The notes under the pieces: model-generated
Told to the model about the DNA's origin: nothing
Database searches by the model: none
The model's input: only the letters and a program-made list of their open reading frames with translations
Translations under genes and position numbers: made by a program
From: Amycolatopsis roodepoortensis
GTDB taxonomy: Bacteria; Actinomycetota; Actinomycetes; Mycobacteriales; Pseudonocardiaceae
Assembly: GCF_014873915.1 (NCBI RefSeq)
Contig: NZ_JADBEJ010000001.1
Coordinates: 310,001 to 374,000 of the forward strand
DNA: 64,000 nucleotides
Direction: 5' to 3'
In this document: piece after piece, positions 8,387 through 19,395 of the stretch
How the letters are laid out: each line of letters starts with the position of its first letter
How positions within the stretch are numbered: the stretch's first letter is position 1

Positions 8387-9460
8387 TCAGTTCTCCAGCG
8401 CCAGCGGCAGGGTCCGCCGGACCGCCGCCGCGTGCCGTCCGTGCAGCGGGGTGACCGCGATCCCGGACGGCCGCACCGGTTCCGCTCCCGGCCGTCCGCC
8501 CACCCGGATGGTCACCTCGGACTTCTCGCGTCCGCCAGGCGACCGGTACAGCGTGTACGAAGTCGCGGTGAACGCCGAGCCGGGCACGTGAAGATCCAGT
8601 GTCCGCGCGAGATCCCGCTCCGACCGGGGCCGGTAGCAGACCTGCGACGCCCCGCCCCAATCCCACGAACGCCAGCCGTCCACCGGCGCGTCCTGGCCGC
8701 TGCCGAGCGCGACGCGCAGGTTCTCCGTCACCTCGCCGGCTTCGAGCACGGTGCTCTCGAACCCGGCTTCGGCCAGCGCGCCCATCAGGCGTAGCGCCGC
8801 GCAGGCGGTGCTCCGCAACGCGCCGAGCTCTCCGCCGCCCCTGGCGAGCGCGGCGATCGGCGCGTCCTCGGGCCGGTACCGGACGGTGAGCCAGCGGACC
8901 CGCAGCAAGGACTGTCCATTAGGGACGGTCCAGGTCAGCATTTGCGCGCTGGACAAAGGGATTCCGGTGCTGGTGTACGCCTCACGCAGGATGCCGACGA
9001 GCGTGTCCGGCGACGGTGCCACGGTGCCGGGGGTGAGCCGCACGATGGCGCTCCACCCGTCGCTCACCTCGGCGACGCCGAACCGGTTGCCCGCGCGGTC
9101 GACGTGCTGACGCACCCGGACGGGACCGGCGAGCCGGTGCAGCGGATCGGGGACTTCGTGCTTGTCACCGCGCTTCAACCGGTAAACGACCCAGGTGAGC
9201 GCCCAGCCCGCGGCGTGGCGTCCGGCGAAGCGGACCGAAGTCGTCAGCACGAGGACTCCGGCGACGGCGACGATACTGATCCACGCCGCCTGAGGGATCC
9301 CATCGACGGTCAAGGCCAGCAGGATCGCGATCCCGGCGATCTCCCAGAGCGCCGCCTGCAGCGGGCGGATCGGCAGCAGCCAGGGCAGCGGCGCCGCGCC
9401 CGCGACCCCGCGCGCGGGCGCCTGTTCCGGGACCGGGCGGGCCGGGGCGTCAACCGACAA
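8387..9460 (-). CDS. eccE: Type VII secretion protein EccE
   Basis: EccE is the peripheral membrane component of the ESX complex. The 357-residue protein has a Pro/Ala-rich N-terminus, two hydrophobic segments at about residues 28-75 (WEIAGIAILLALTV and ISIVAVAGVLVL), then a soluble domain. This arrangement of two N-terminal membrane helices plus a cytosolic domain is typical of EccE, and sequence such as RFAGRHAAGWALTWV at the membrane-domain boundary fits. It is transcribed alone and divergently from eccB, with a 145-bp gap that must hold both promoters. EccE is the least conserved core component, so identification leans partly on context. Confidence 0.85.
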   Translation of the reverse strand: MSVDAPARPVPEQAPARGVAGAAPLPWLLPIRPLQAALWEIAGIAILLALTVDGIPQAAWISIVAVAGVLVLTTSVRFAGRHAAGWALTWVVYRLKRGDKHEVPDPLHRLAGPVRVRQHVDRAGNRFGVAEVSDGWSAIVRLTPGTVAPSPDTLVGILREAYTSTGIPLSSAQMLTWTVPNGQSLLRVRWLTVRYRPEDAPIAALARGGGELGALRSTACAALRLMGALAEAGFESTVLEAGEVTENLRVALGSGQDAPVDGWRSWDWGGASQVCYRPRSERDLARTLDLHVPGSAFTATSYTLYRSPGGREKSEVTIRVGGRPGAEPVRPSGIAVTPLHGRHAAAVRRTLPLALEN

Positions 9461-9605
9461 GGAATTCCCCTCCTCCGTGCACGCGCACGACGGTAGCCCC
9501 GCCCCGCGCGGGGAGGGGCGTAAAAAATACCCTCACCGCGAACCTGGCCGGAACCTAACGTGAGCACCCTCGAACGGGTGGGCAAGAGCGGCGGGGGACG
9601 GGAGC

Positions 9606-11030
9606 GTGTGGACGCAGCGGGACCAGATCCAGGCCTACCAATTCCTCCGCAGGAGACTGGTTTCGGCACTGGTCTCGGCTGACGCCAACCATCCGGTCGC
9701 CCCGAGCAGAAGGCTCGTCATCGGAACCCTGTGCGGCCTCGGCGTCGCGTTGCTGGTCACCGCGGTGTTCGGCGTGATCGGCCTGCTGAACCCGTCCGGC
9801 GGCAAGGACTGGCTGGCGGGCGGCAAGGTGATCGTCGAAGAGGGCACCGGCGCGCGCTACATCCTCGGCCAGGACGGCGCGCTGCACCCCGTGCTCAACT
9901 ACGCCTCCGCGCGGCTGATGGCGGGCGGCAACGGCGAGGCCACCGTGACCGTCCCTTCGGACAAGCTCGCGAAGGCGCCGCGCGGTTCGCAGATCGGCAT
10001 TCCCGGCGCCCCCGACTCGCTGCCCGCGGCGGCCGCGCTCGTCAAAACACCGTGGACGAGCTGCTCACGGACCACTCAGGACGCGCCCGCGTCGGCCGAA
10101 CCGGAGACGACGGTGGTCCTCGGCGCGCCCGCGGCCGGGGTCGACCTGCCGAGGGACCAGGCCGTCGTGGTCCGTGTCCCCGACGGCGAGCGCTACCTCG
10201 TGACAGCGGGGCGCCGCTACAAGCTCACCCCGGAAGCCGCCACGGCGCTTCAGTTCGACACCTATCCGGTGATCGCGGTGTCCTCCCGGTGGATCGGTAC
10301 CGTCGCCGCCGGACGTGATCTGGCCTACCGCGCGGTCGAGGACGCCGGCCGGCCCGGTCCGAAGGTCGGTGGCACCGCGACGAAGGTCGGTTCGGTGCTC
10401 GGCGTCGTCGACGCGATGGCTTCGCCCAACGACGCGACGTCGTACTACCTCGTCCGCGCCGAAGGGCTCCAGCCGATCGGCCAGACCGAGGCGAGTCTGC
10501 TGATCAACACGCCGGAGAACGCGGCCGCCTACAACGGTGTCCCGGCGCCCGTCGCGGTGCGCGCGGCCGACGTCGCCGCGGTGCCCAAGGTCGCCACGGC
10601 GAGGACGGGCGGCGCCGATCCCGCCGAGTATCCGGACCGGATCCCGCGAAAAGCACCCGTTACCGGACAGTCCGTGACGTTATGCGCACAGGGTTCTCGA
10701 ATCGTTATCTCCGCACAGGTCCCGTTGCCGCAAGGTGCGAAGGCGATCCCGGTGACGGCGCGCACGGACGCGCTCGTCGCCGACGCCGTCTTCGTGCCTC
10801 CGTCCGGTGGTGCGGTGGTGGCGGAATCCGGTTCCGGCACGGTCTACGTCGTCACCGACACGGGCCTGAAGTACCCGGTGGCGAGCACCGAGGCGCTCGC
10901 CTCCCTCGGGTACGGCCAAGCCGAACGGCAGCCGGTTCCGAATGGATTGCTGGCACTGGTTCCGCGCGGTCCCGCGCTGGATCCGGCGCAAGCGGGTCGT
11001 GCGGTGTCCGCGGCGGGTGGGACGGGGTGA
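9606..11030 (+). CDS. eccB: Type VII secretion protein EccB
   Basis: EccB is the ESX core component with one membrane helix and a large extracytoplasmic domain. The protein has 474 residues from GTG 9606. It opens with the family's conserved WTQRDQIQAYQFLRRRL segment, then a single membrane helix at about 38-61, then a repeat-domain ectodomain including VIVEEGTGARYILGQDGALH and a conserved cysteine pair (TSCSRTT and VTLCAQGS) likely forming a disulfide. GGGA-rich sequence ahead of the start serves as ribosome site. It is the first gene of an operon with two response regulators; the first regulator starts 14 bases downstream. Confidence 0.95.
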   Translation: MWTQRDQIQAYQFLRRRLVSALVSADANHPVAPSRRLVIGTLCGLGVALLVTAVFGVIGLLNPSGGKDWLAGGKVIVEEGTGARYILGQDGALHPVLNYASARLMAGGNGEATVTVPSDKLAKAPRGSQIGIPGAPDSLPAAAALVKTPWTSCSRTTQDAPASAEPETTVVLGAPAAGVDLPRDQAVVVRVPDGERYLVTAGRRYKLTPEAATALQFDTYPVIAVSSRWIGTVAAGRDLAYRAVEDAGRPGPKVGGTATKVGSVLGVVDAMASPNDATSYYLVRAEGLQPIGQTEASLLINTPENAAAYNGVPAPVAVRAADVAAVPKVATARTGGADPAEYPDRIPRKAPVTGQSVTLCAQGSRIVISAQVPLPQGAKAIPVTARTDALVADAVFVPPSGGAVVAESGSGTVYVVTDTGLKYPVASTEALASLGYGQAERQPVPNGLLALVPRGPALDPAQAGRAVSAAGGTG

Positions 11031-11044
11031 TCGGGAACGTGCAG

Positions 11045-11767
11045 ATGACCGAAGACAGGCCGGAGACCGACCGCGTCGACGTCGCGGTGATCGAAGACCA
11101 TCCGCTGTACCGGCACGCCGTGGTCCGCGTCCTCACCGAGGCCGAAGGGATCGAACTGGGCGCCGTGGTCGATTCGGTCGCCCGGTTCCACGTCCATCCG
11201 CAGCCGCCCGGCAGTGTGGTGCTGCTCGACCTCGGCCTGCCGGGGATCGCCGGGGCGGCCGCCGTGCTCCAGGTGGCCGAACTGGGACATCACGTGCTCG
11301 TGGTGTCCGCGCAGGCCGAGCCCGAGCAGGTGCTCGGCGCGATCGCCGCCGGTGCCAAGGGATTCCTGTCCAAGGACGTCGACGTCGACGAGCTGCTGAC
11401 GGCGATCAGGACGGTCGCGCGGGGCCGCGCCTACGTTTCCGCGGTGGTGGCCGGGATGATCATCAAGGACAACGCCGACCGTCCCGCGTCGGCCCCGGAC
11501 GTCGCGCTCTCCGCGCGGGAGAAGCAGGTCCTGCGGCTGGTCGCGGCGGGCGAACGCGACGTCGACATCGCCCGCATCCTCGGCATCGGAGTTCGGACGG
11601 TCCGCGGTTATCTGGACCGGATCCGTGACAAACTCGGAGAGAGAAGGCGGGCCGGTCTGGTCCGCAAGGCCATCCAGCTCGGTCTCGCGTCTCCGCCGGA
11701 GGTGCCCGGCCCGGCTCGGCCGGTCGCGCCCCGCGCCGACGCGGGCGGATTCGAAGGACGCCGGTGA
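11045..11767 (+). CDS. LuxR/NarL-family response regulator, first of tandem pair
   Basis: A two-component-type response regulator of 240 residues. The receiver domain occupies about 11-130, with acidic pair E17-D18, phosphoacceptor D62 in VVLLDLGLPG, and the conserved Lys in GFLSKDVD. A LuxR-type helix-turn-helix follows (LSAREKQVLRLVAAGERDVDIARILGI, split around residue 165), and a Pro/Ala tail extends beyond it. ATG 11045 has GGGA eight bases upstream; GTG 11039 and GTG 11027 (GTGA overlap with the eccB stop) are alternatives. No histidine kinase gene is adjacent. Co-transcription with eccB suggests control of, or by, the secretion system (inference). Confidence 0.9.
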   Translation: MTEDRPETDRVDVAVIEDHPLYRHAVVRVLTEAEGIELGAVVDSVARFHVHPQPPGSVVLLDLGLPGIAGAAAVLQVAELGHHVLVVSAQAEPEQVLGAIAAGAKGFLSKDVDVDELLTAIRTVARGRAYVSAVVAGMIIKDNADRPASAPDVALSAREKQVLRLVAAGERDVDIARILGIGVRTVRGYLDRIRDKLGERRRAGLVRKAIQLGLASPPEVPGPARPVAPRADAGGFEGRR

Positions 11768-12420
11768 ACGCAGACGAGCAGCAGCCGAAACGCACCACGC
11801 CGATCAACGTCGGGGTGATCGAAGATCATCCGCTCTACCGGGACGCCGTCGCGCGGGTCCTCACCGAAGCGCCCGATATCGCGCTGGGCGCCGTCGCCGA
11901 CTCCGTCGCGCGGTTCGCCGTCCAGGAACAGCCGCCCGGCAGCGTCGTCGTCCTCGATCTCAAGCTGAGGGGCGTCCAGGACGCCGCCGCCGTGCTCGAA
12001 GTGGGGCAGATGGGGCACAAGGTGCTCGTGGTGTCCGCGCACGCCGAGCAGCCCGAGGTGCTGGGCGCCATGCAGGCCGGGGCGAAAGGCTTTCTCTCCA
12101 AGGACGTCGACGGCGACGAACTCCTGCGCGCCATCCGCACCATCGCCGAGGACAACGCGTACGTGTCGCCGACGCTGGCCGGAATGATCATCCAGGACAG
12201 CGAAGACCGCCACGCCGGGCCCAAGATCGTCCTGTCAGAACGGGAAAAGCAGGTCCTGAGGCTGGTCGCGGCCGGCGAACGGGACGTCGACGTGGCGGAG
12301 ATCCTGAACATCAGCGTGCGGACCGTGCGGTCCTATCTCGACCGGATCCGGGACAAGACCGGGGAACGGCGCCGGGCCGGATTCGTGCGCGTGGCGATCC
12401 GCGAGGGCCTGCTGCGCTAG
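11764..12420 (+). CDS. LuxR/NarL-family response regulator, second of tandem pair
   Basis: This 218-residue protein is a close paralogue of the preceding regulator, sharing long identical stretches such as the helix-turn-helix LSEREKQVLRLVAAGERDVD and recognition-helix RTVRSYLDRIRDK. Receiver residues are E20-D21, D65 and K113. The loop after D65 reads LKLRG rather than the usual L-P-G, a local difference from its twin. GTG 11764 overlaps the previous stop as GTGA, so the pair is translationally coupled and arose by tandem duplication. The C-terminal stop overlaps the stop of the convergent lactonase gene through a shared CTAG. Confidence 0.9.
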   Translation: MNADEQQPKRTTPINVGVIEDHPLYRDAVARVLTEAPDIALGAVADSVARFAVQEQPPGSVVVLDLKLRGVQDAAAVLEVGQMGHKVLVVSAHAEQPEVLGAMQAGAKGFLSKDVDGDELLRAIRTIAEDNAYVSPTLAGMIIQDSEDRHAGPKIVLSEREKQVLRLVAAGERDVDVAEILNISVRTVRSYLDRIRDKTGERRRAGFVRVAIREGLLR

Positions 12421-13310
12421 GCGCGGGGCCCCGAGAAGTTCACCCGCAGCGTGTACACCGAACTGGACGCGGTGATGAACAGATCGTTCCGCCGCGGCCC
12501 GCCGAAGGTCAGGTTCGAACAGACCTCCGGCACGCGCAGTTTCCCGATCCGCGTGCCGTCGGGCGCGAAGCAGTGCAAGCCGTCGTGCGCCGCGGCCCAG
12601 ACCCGGCCCGCGGCGTCCACGCGCACGCCGTCGAAACCGCCGGCGTCGCAGGTCGCGAAAACCTCGCCGCCCGACAACACGGACCCGTCCACCGAGAAAA
12701 CCCTGATGTGACTGGGTTTCTGTCGCGTGTCCGCGATGTAGAGCAGCGACTCGTCGAGTGAGAACGCCAGCCCGTTCGGGCGCGAGAAATCGTCCGCGAC
12801 GATCCGTACGGAACCATCCGGATCGACCCGGTAGACGTGGCAGGCGCCGATCTCGCTTTCCGCCTGATGGCCTTCGTAGTCGCTGTCGATGCCGTAACTC
12901 GGGTCGGTGAACCAGATAGCGCCGTCCGAGGACTCGACGACGTCGTTGGGGCTGTTGAACCTCTTGCCCTGATAGGTCTCCGCGAGAACGGTGGTCGTGC
13001 CGTCGTGTTCGGTGCGCGTCACCCGGCGGCCGCCCTGTTCGCAGCTGACGAGCCTGCCCTGGCGGTCGACGGTGTGCCCGTTGTGGAATCCGGCGGGCTC
13101 GCGGAACACGCCGACCGAGCCGGTGGTCTCGTCCCAGCGCAGGACGCGGTCGTTCGGGATGTCGCTGAACACCAGGTACCGGCCGGCCGGGAAGTAGGCG
13201 GGCCCCTCGGTCCACCGGCAGCCGGTGTGGATCCGCTGCATCCACTCGTCCCCGTTGACGCGGGCGAACCGTTCGTCGAGGACTTCGAAATGCGCCTTGA
13301 CCATGTCCAT
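12417..13310 (-). CDS. SMP-30/gluconolactonase-family sugar lactonase
   Basis: A 297-residue six-bladed beta-propeller hydrolase of the SMP-30/gluconolactonase/LRE family, which opens sugar-acid lactones using a bound divalent metal. Visible family features are the metal-ligand Glu in RWTEGPAYF, Asn in FNSPNDVV, and DFSRPNGLAFSLDES with its Asn and Asp. Repeated blade motifs such as DGAIWFTDPSYG and DAAGRVWAAAHDG run through the protein. ATG 13310 lies 68 bp from the divergent Lrp-type regulator, which is therefore a likely controller. No sugar transporter is adjacent, so the physiological lactone is not indicated. Confidence 0.88.
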   Translation of the reverse strand: MDMVKAHFEVLDERFARVNGDEWMQRIHTGCRWTEGPAYFPAGRYLVFSDIPNDRVLRWDETTGSVGVFREPAGFHNGHTVDRQGRLVSCEQGGRRVTRTEHDGTTTVLAETYQGKRFNSPNDVVESSDGAIWFTDPSYGIDSDYEGHQAESEIGACHVYRVDPDGSVRIVADDFSRPNGLAFSLDESLLYIADTRQKPSHIRVFSVDGSVLSGGEVFATCDAGGFDGVRVDAAGRVWAAAHDGLHCFAPDGTRIGKLRVPEVCSNLTFGGPRRNDLFITASSSVYTLRVNFSGPRA

Positions 13311-13378
13311 GGAAACCCCAGTGCTCTGAATGAGATATTGCGATCATCATGAACCGCTGAACTTGATATGGTCAACCC

Positions 13379-13867
13379 ATGGATGACGTAGATCGCATGC
13401 TGCTCACCGCATTGCAGCAGGACGCGACTCAGGCGTACGCCGCGCTCGGCAAGGCGGTCGGCCTGTCCGCGGGCGCCGCGCACGAGCGGGTCCGCAAGCT
13501 GCGTGAACAGGGCGTCATCCGGCGCACGACCGTGGACGTCGATCCGGCGGCCGTCGGCCGGGGAGTGATGGCGTTCGTGCTGGTCGAGGCGGGCTCGTGG
13601 ATGGGCGACGCGCCGACCAAGGCCGCGCTGGAGGCGCTGCCGGAGGTCGTCGAGGCGCACATCATCGCGGGCCCGGCCTCGCTGCTGGTGAAGGTGCGCA
13701 CGCCGACCACCGAGGAACTGCAGGCGTCACTGCGCAGGCTGTACGCCATCGAAGGCGTCACCGGGACGCAGACGATCGTGGTGCTCGAATCCTTCTTCGA
13801 GCGGTCTGTAGACGCTAGAGGCGACGGTTCGCCAGCACCCCCGTCGCCGCCCGCGCCTTCCCGCTGA
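13379..13867 (+). CDS. Lrp/AsnC-family transcriptional regulator
   Basis: A 162-residue regulator with an N-terminal winged helix (residues 1-60, MDDVDRMLLTALQQDATQAY then VGLSAGAAHERVRKLREQGVI) and a C-terminal RAM domain for effector binding and oligomerisation. Length fits the family. ATG 13379 has no clear Shine-Dalgarno sequence, and the short upstream gap suggests a leaderless or nearly leaderless message. It is divergent from the lactonase gene. Its 3' end overlaps the convergent amidohydrolase gene by 53 bp, an unusually long tail overlap. Confidence 0.88.
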   Translation: MDDVDRMLLTALQQDATQAYAALGKAVGLSAGAAHERVRKLREQGVIRRTTVDVDPAAVGRGVMAFVLVEAGSWMGDAPTKAALEALPEVVEAHIIAGPASLLVKVRTPTTEELQASLRRLYAIEGVTGTQTIVVLESFFERSVDARGDGSPAPPSPPAPSR

Positions 13868-14609
13868 CCGCTGGATCCACGTCGACGACCACCAGCTCCG
13901 GCCCGGCACCCAGCTGGGTGTGGACGCGGCCGAAACCGTCGGAGACCGTGGAGTAGCCGATCCCCGTGGGCGCCTTCGGGTTCACCGGCGTCGAGGTCGT
14001 GGCCGGATCGGCCTGCCCGCAGCCCAGCACCCAGCAGCCGGAGTCGAGCGCGCGGGCGCGGACCAGCACCTCCCACTGCTCGCGTTTGCCCTCGCCGGCA
14101 CCCCAGGACGTCGGCACGAGGACGATGTCGGCGCCGTCGTCGGCCAGCTTCCGGAACAGTTCGGGGAAGCGGATGTCGTAGCAGGTCGCGACGCCGAACG
14201 TGGTCCCGTCGACCTCGAAGGTGGCGGGCGCGGCGCCGGGCGCGACCGTGTCGGACTCGGCGAACCCGAAGGCGTCGTACAGATGGATCTTGTCGTAGCC
14301 GAAGTGATGCCCCGCGCCGGTGACGAGCAGGGTGTTGCTCACGCGCCCGTCGGGTGACGGCGTGAACATGCCCGCGACGACCACGACGCCGTGCTCCTCG
14401 GCGAGCCCGGCCACAGTGGACGCCCACGGTCCGTCCAGGGGTTGCGCGACGGGCCCGAGCGGGATGCCGAAGCGCGCCATCGCCGCCTCCGGGAACACGA
14501 CGATCCGGGCGCCTTCGCCCGCCGCGGCCGTCACGCCCTCGCGAATCAGCTTCAGGTTCGTCTCGGGATCCTCGGCGGCCGTGAGCTGGCACAACCCGAT
14601 TCGCGGCAC
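13815..14609 (-). CDS. Carbon-nitrogen hydrolase (nitrilase superfamily amidohydrolase)
   Basis: A cytoplasmic amidase of the nitrilase superfamily, 264 residues. The catalytic triad is visible: E41 in VFPEAA, K107 in YDKIHLYD and C143 in VATCYDIRFPE. The combination resembles the NIT2/omega-amidase-like branch, which hydrolyses small omega-amides, though the substrate cannot be fixed from sequence. GTG 14609 was chosen because GGGAGG lies five bases ahead; ATG 14624 would add five residues but has no good ribosome site. It is divergent from hisD with an 84-bp gap and overlaps the Lrp gene at its 3' end by 53 bp. Confidence 0.88.
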   Translation of the reverse strand: MPRIGLCQLTAAEDPETNLKLIREGVTAAAGEGARIVVFPEAAMARFGIPLGPVAQPLDGPWASTVAGLAEEHGVVVVAGMFTPSPDGRVSNTLLVTGAGHHFGYDKIHLYDAFGFAESDTVAPGAAPATFEVDGTTFGVATCYDIRFPELFRKLADDGADIVLVPTSWGAGEGKREQWEVLVRARALDSGCWVLGCGQADPATTSTPVNPKAPTGIGYSTVSDGFGRVHTQLGAGPELVVVDVDPAVSGKARAATGVLANRRL

Positions 14610-14693
14610 GGAGGCCTCCCTCATCGTGGGATCGCTGGTCACCACCCCAGTGTGCCTGCTCGGGGCGATCCGGCCACCTCGTACCCTTGACCC

Positions 14694-17712
<3,019 letters not shown>

Positions 17713-17728
17713 CCCCGCATCCAGAGGA

Positions 17729-18301
17729 CTAAATGCGTCCGGTGGGCTTGTAGGTATTGAGCTGGACACCGGACGGGGTCGTCGTCGAGCCGGCGAAGTC
17801 CAGGGTCTGGGCAGGCGTTCCTTCGGCGAAGAAACGCTTGCCTGTGCCCAAAAGGAGCGGGTAGACGGCCAGCACGACTTCGTCCGCGAGTCCGTTCTCG
17901 AGCAGTGCCGAGGTCAGCGTGGAGCTGCCCGAGAGGACGAGGTCCGGACCGTCCTGCGCCTTGACGCGGCGAACGCCTTCGACGAGGTCCGGCCCGACTC
18001 CCTCGAACGGCCCCCATTTCAGGCTTTCCGGCCGGTGGGTGACGACGAACTTCGTCGCCGCCTTGAGCCGGTCCGCAAACGGGTCGCTCGGCGCGTCCGG
18101 CCAGTATTCCGACCAGAGGTCGTAGGTGCGGCGGCCGAGCAGCAGGTCGAAGCTTTCGGTGTGCGCGGCCAGGAGGGCTTCCCGGCCGGCGGGGGTCCGG
18201 TACGGCATGTTCCAGCCGCTGTACGGGAAGCCGTTCTCGTCTTCGGAATGCTGGATCACGCCGTCGAGCGAGATGTGCTCGATGATCTTGAGTTTTCTCA
18301 T
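17729..18301 (-). CDS. Dihydrofolate reductase-family (RibD C-terminal-like) protein
   Basis: A 190-residue protein of the DHFR/RibD-C fold, common in actinobacteria as a stand-alone putative reductase. Features include the N-terminal MRKLKIIEHISLDGVIQ, the LLLGRRTYDLWSEYW helix, GSSTLTSALLENGLADEVVL and YPLLLGTGKRFF. True DHFR or riboflavin activity cannot be claimed; the substrate is unknown. ATG 18301 overlaps the stop of the SRPBCC gene, making it the third gene of an ArsR-SRPBCC-reductase operon, a combination in which the ArsR protein usually represses its own operon. Confidence 0.87.
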   Translation of the reverse strand: MRKLKIIEHISLDGVIQHSEDENGFPYSGWNMPYRTPAGREALLAAHTESFDLLLGRRTYDLWSEYWPDAPSDPFADRLKAATKFVVTHRPESLKWGPFEGVGPDLVEGVRRVKAQDGPDLVLSGSSTLTSALLENGLADEVVLAVYPLLLGTGKRFFAEGTPAQTLDFAGSTTTPSGVQLNTYKPTGRI

Positions 18302-18765
18302 TTCGTCTCCAGCAGCGCGTCGAGTTGGGGCATCGCGGCGCGGAAGCCCTCTTCCATCCCGGGGATCGTCTTCTCCATGGCTTCGACGCTGGAAAAGCGC
18401 GTCACATGGACCATCCGTGATCCCATGGGTGTCGTCTCGAAGGTGAACGTCATCGAGGTGGGCATGTCCTCGTCGTTGTCGTCGCCGTCTTCCGCCTCGA
18501 AGAAGTCGATGGGGTTCACCGCGGTGAACTTCCAGGAATTGGGCCACTTCTCCCCGTTGGGTCCGGTCAGGAAGTATTCGGCGCGGCCGCCTGACCGGAA
18601 ATCGTGACGGGTGAACGTGGCGGGCGCGAACGGTGGTCCCCAGAAGCGCTCCAGTTGCCTTGGATCCTCCCAAGCCGCCCAAAGCCGCTTTTGCGGAACG
18701 GGAAAGTCCGCCACGACGGTGAGGCTGAGCTTCTCGGGATCCTTGGTGACCGAGGTGATCGGCAT
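18298..18765 (-). CDS. SRPBCC (AHSA1-like) domain protein
   Basis: A 155-residue START/SRPBCC-fold protein of the Aha1 C-terminal-like type, with a hydrophobic ligand cavity. Typical elements are the helix after VPQKRLWAAWEDPRQLERFWGPP, a central sheet (GRAEYFLTGPNGEKW) and a long C-terminal helix (VEAMEKTIPGMEEGFRAAM). ATG 18765 was chosen because GAAGGGG lies eight bases upstream; an in-frame upstream start at 18792 would overlap the ArsR gene. An acidic insert (EAEDGDDNDEDM) is visible. Ligand and activity are unknown. It is the middle gene of the ArsR-led operon. Confidence 0.85.
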   Translation of the reverse strand: MPITSVTKDPEKLSLTVVADFPVPQKRLWAAWEDPRQLERFWGPPFAPATFTRHDFRSGGRAEYFLTGPNGEKWPNSWKFTAVNPIDFFEAEDGDDNDEDMPTSMTFTFETTPMGSRMVHVTRFSSVEAMEKTIPGMEEGFRAAMPQLDALLETK

Positions 18766-18769
18766 TTCG

Positions 18770-19108
18770 TCATTCCCCTTCCCGGAGGACATCGTCGAGC
18801 TGCGCCACCCGCTGGCGCCAAAGGACTTCGTAGGAGTCGAGAAGCTCGGTGGCGCGCTGGAGGCGCTCGCGGTCGGTCGAGACCAGCTGTTCGCGGCCGT
18901 TGGCGCGTTTCCGGACCAGACCCGCGCGCTGGAGCACGGCGACGTGTTTCTGCACGGCGGCGAAGCTCATCTCGTACTGCGCGGCGAGATCGGAGACCGA
19001 TGGCGTTTCCGTGATGGCCCGCGCCAGGATGTCGCGGCGCGTGCCGTCGGCCAAGGCGCGGAAGAGCCGGTTGAGCGACTCCTCGCTCTCCTCACAAAGT
19101 ACAACCAT
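18770..19108 (-). CDS. ArsR-family winged-helix regulator
   Basis: A 112-residue regulator with the compact ArsR winged-helix fold: SLNRLFRALADGTRRDILARA, then the recognition region DLAAQYEMSFAAVQKHVAVLQRAGLV. The cysteine metal-binding pair of classic arsenic sensors is absent, so it belongs to the non-metal branch often paired with SRPBCC proteins. ATG 19108 was preferred over the longer frame to 19213 because the start codon lies inside a palindrome (19099-19118) that is a natural autorepression site. It leads the operon with the SRPBCC and DHFR-like genes. Confidence 0.88.
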   Translation of the reverse strand: MVVLCEESEESLNRLFRALADGTRRDILARAITETPSVSDLAAQYEMSFAAVQKHVAVLQRAGLVRKRANGREQLVSTDRERLQRATELLDSYEVLWRQRVAQLDDVLREGE

Positions 19109-19118
19109 GTGGTTGTAC
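19099..19118. promoter_or_regulatory. Probable ArsR operator overlapping the arsR-like start codon
   Basis: An inverted repeat with 8-bp perfect arms GTACAACC and GGTTGTAC around ATGT. The start codon of the minus-strand ArsR gene lies in its centre. Such a dyad at the start of an ArsR-led operon is best read as its own operator, blocking transcription and possibly acting on a leaderless message. Confidence 0.7.
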
Positions 19119-19187
19119 GTTAGCCGTGTCCGGTCCCGAGGGCAAGGTGCGGGCCCGGCGCGGTCGTGGTGGCGGAGGTGTGGCAGG

Positions 19188-19352
19188 GTGGCGGTCGTGA
19201 GTAACACGACCATCGCTGTGCTGCTGTTCGCGCTCGGCGGCTTCCTGATCGGCGGCGTCTACGCGACCTGGAAGAGCGTCAAGTTCATGGCCGTCGTACT
19301 GGGGATCGGCGCGGTGCTGGCGATCGGCGGGGCCATCGCCTGGCTGGCCTGA
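19188..19352 (+). CDS. Small membrane protein
   Basis: A 54-residue protein with two hydrophobic helices (about residues 8-25 and 33-53) separated by a short basic turn, YATWKSVKF. GTG 19188 has GGAGG nine bases upstream; GTG 19197 is a possible shorter start. It is divergent from the ArsR gene and could be influenced by the same operator. No family recognised. The hydrophobicity pattern and ribosome site support it as a real gene. Confidence 0.6.
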   Translation: MAVVSNTTIAVLLFALGGFLIGGVYATWKSVKFMAVVLGIGAVLAIGGAIAWLA

Positions 19353-19395
19353 CCGCCGCCCGGTAATTCGGCTGCGCGCCGTGAAGGCGGCGGGC

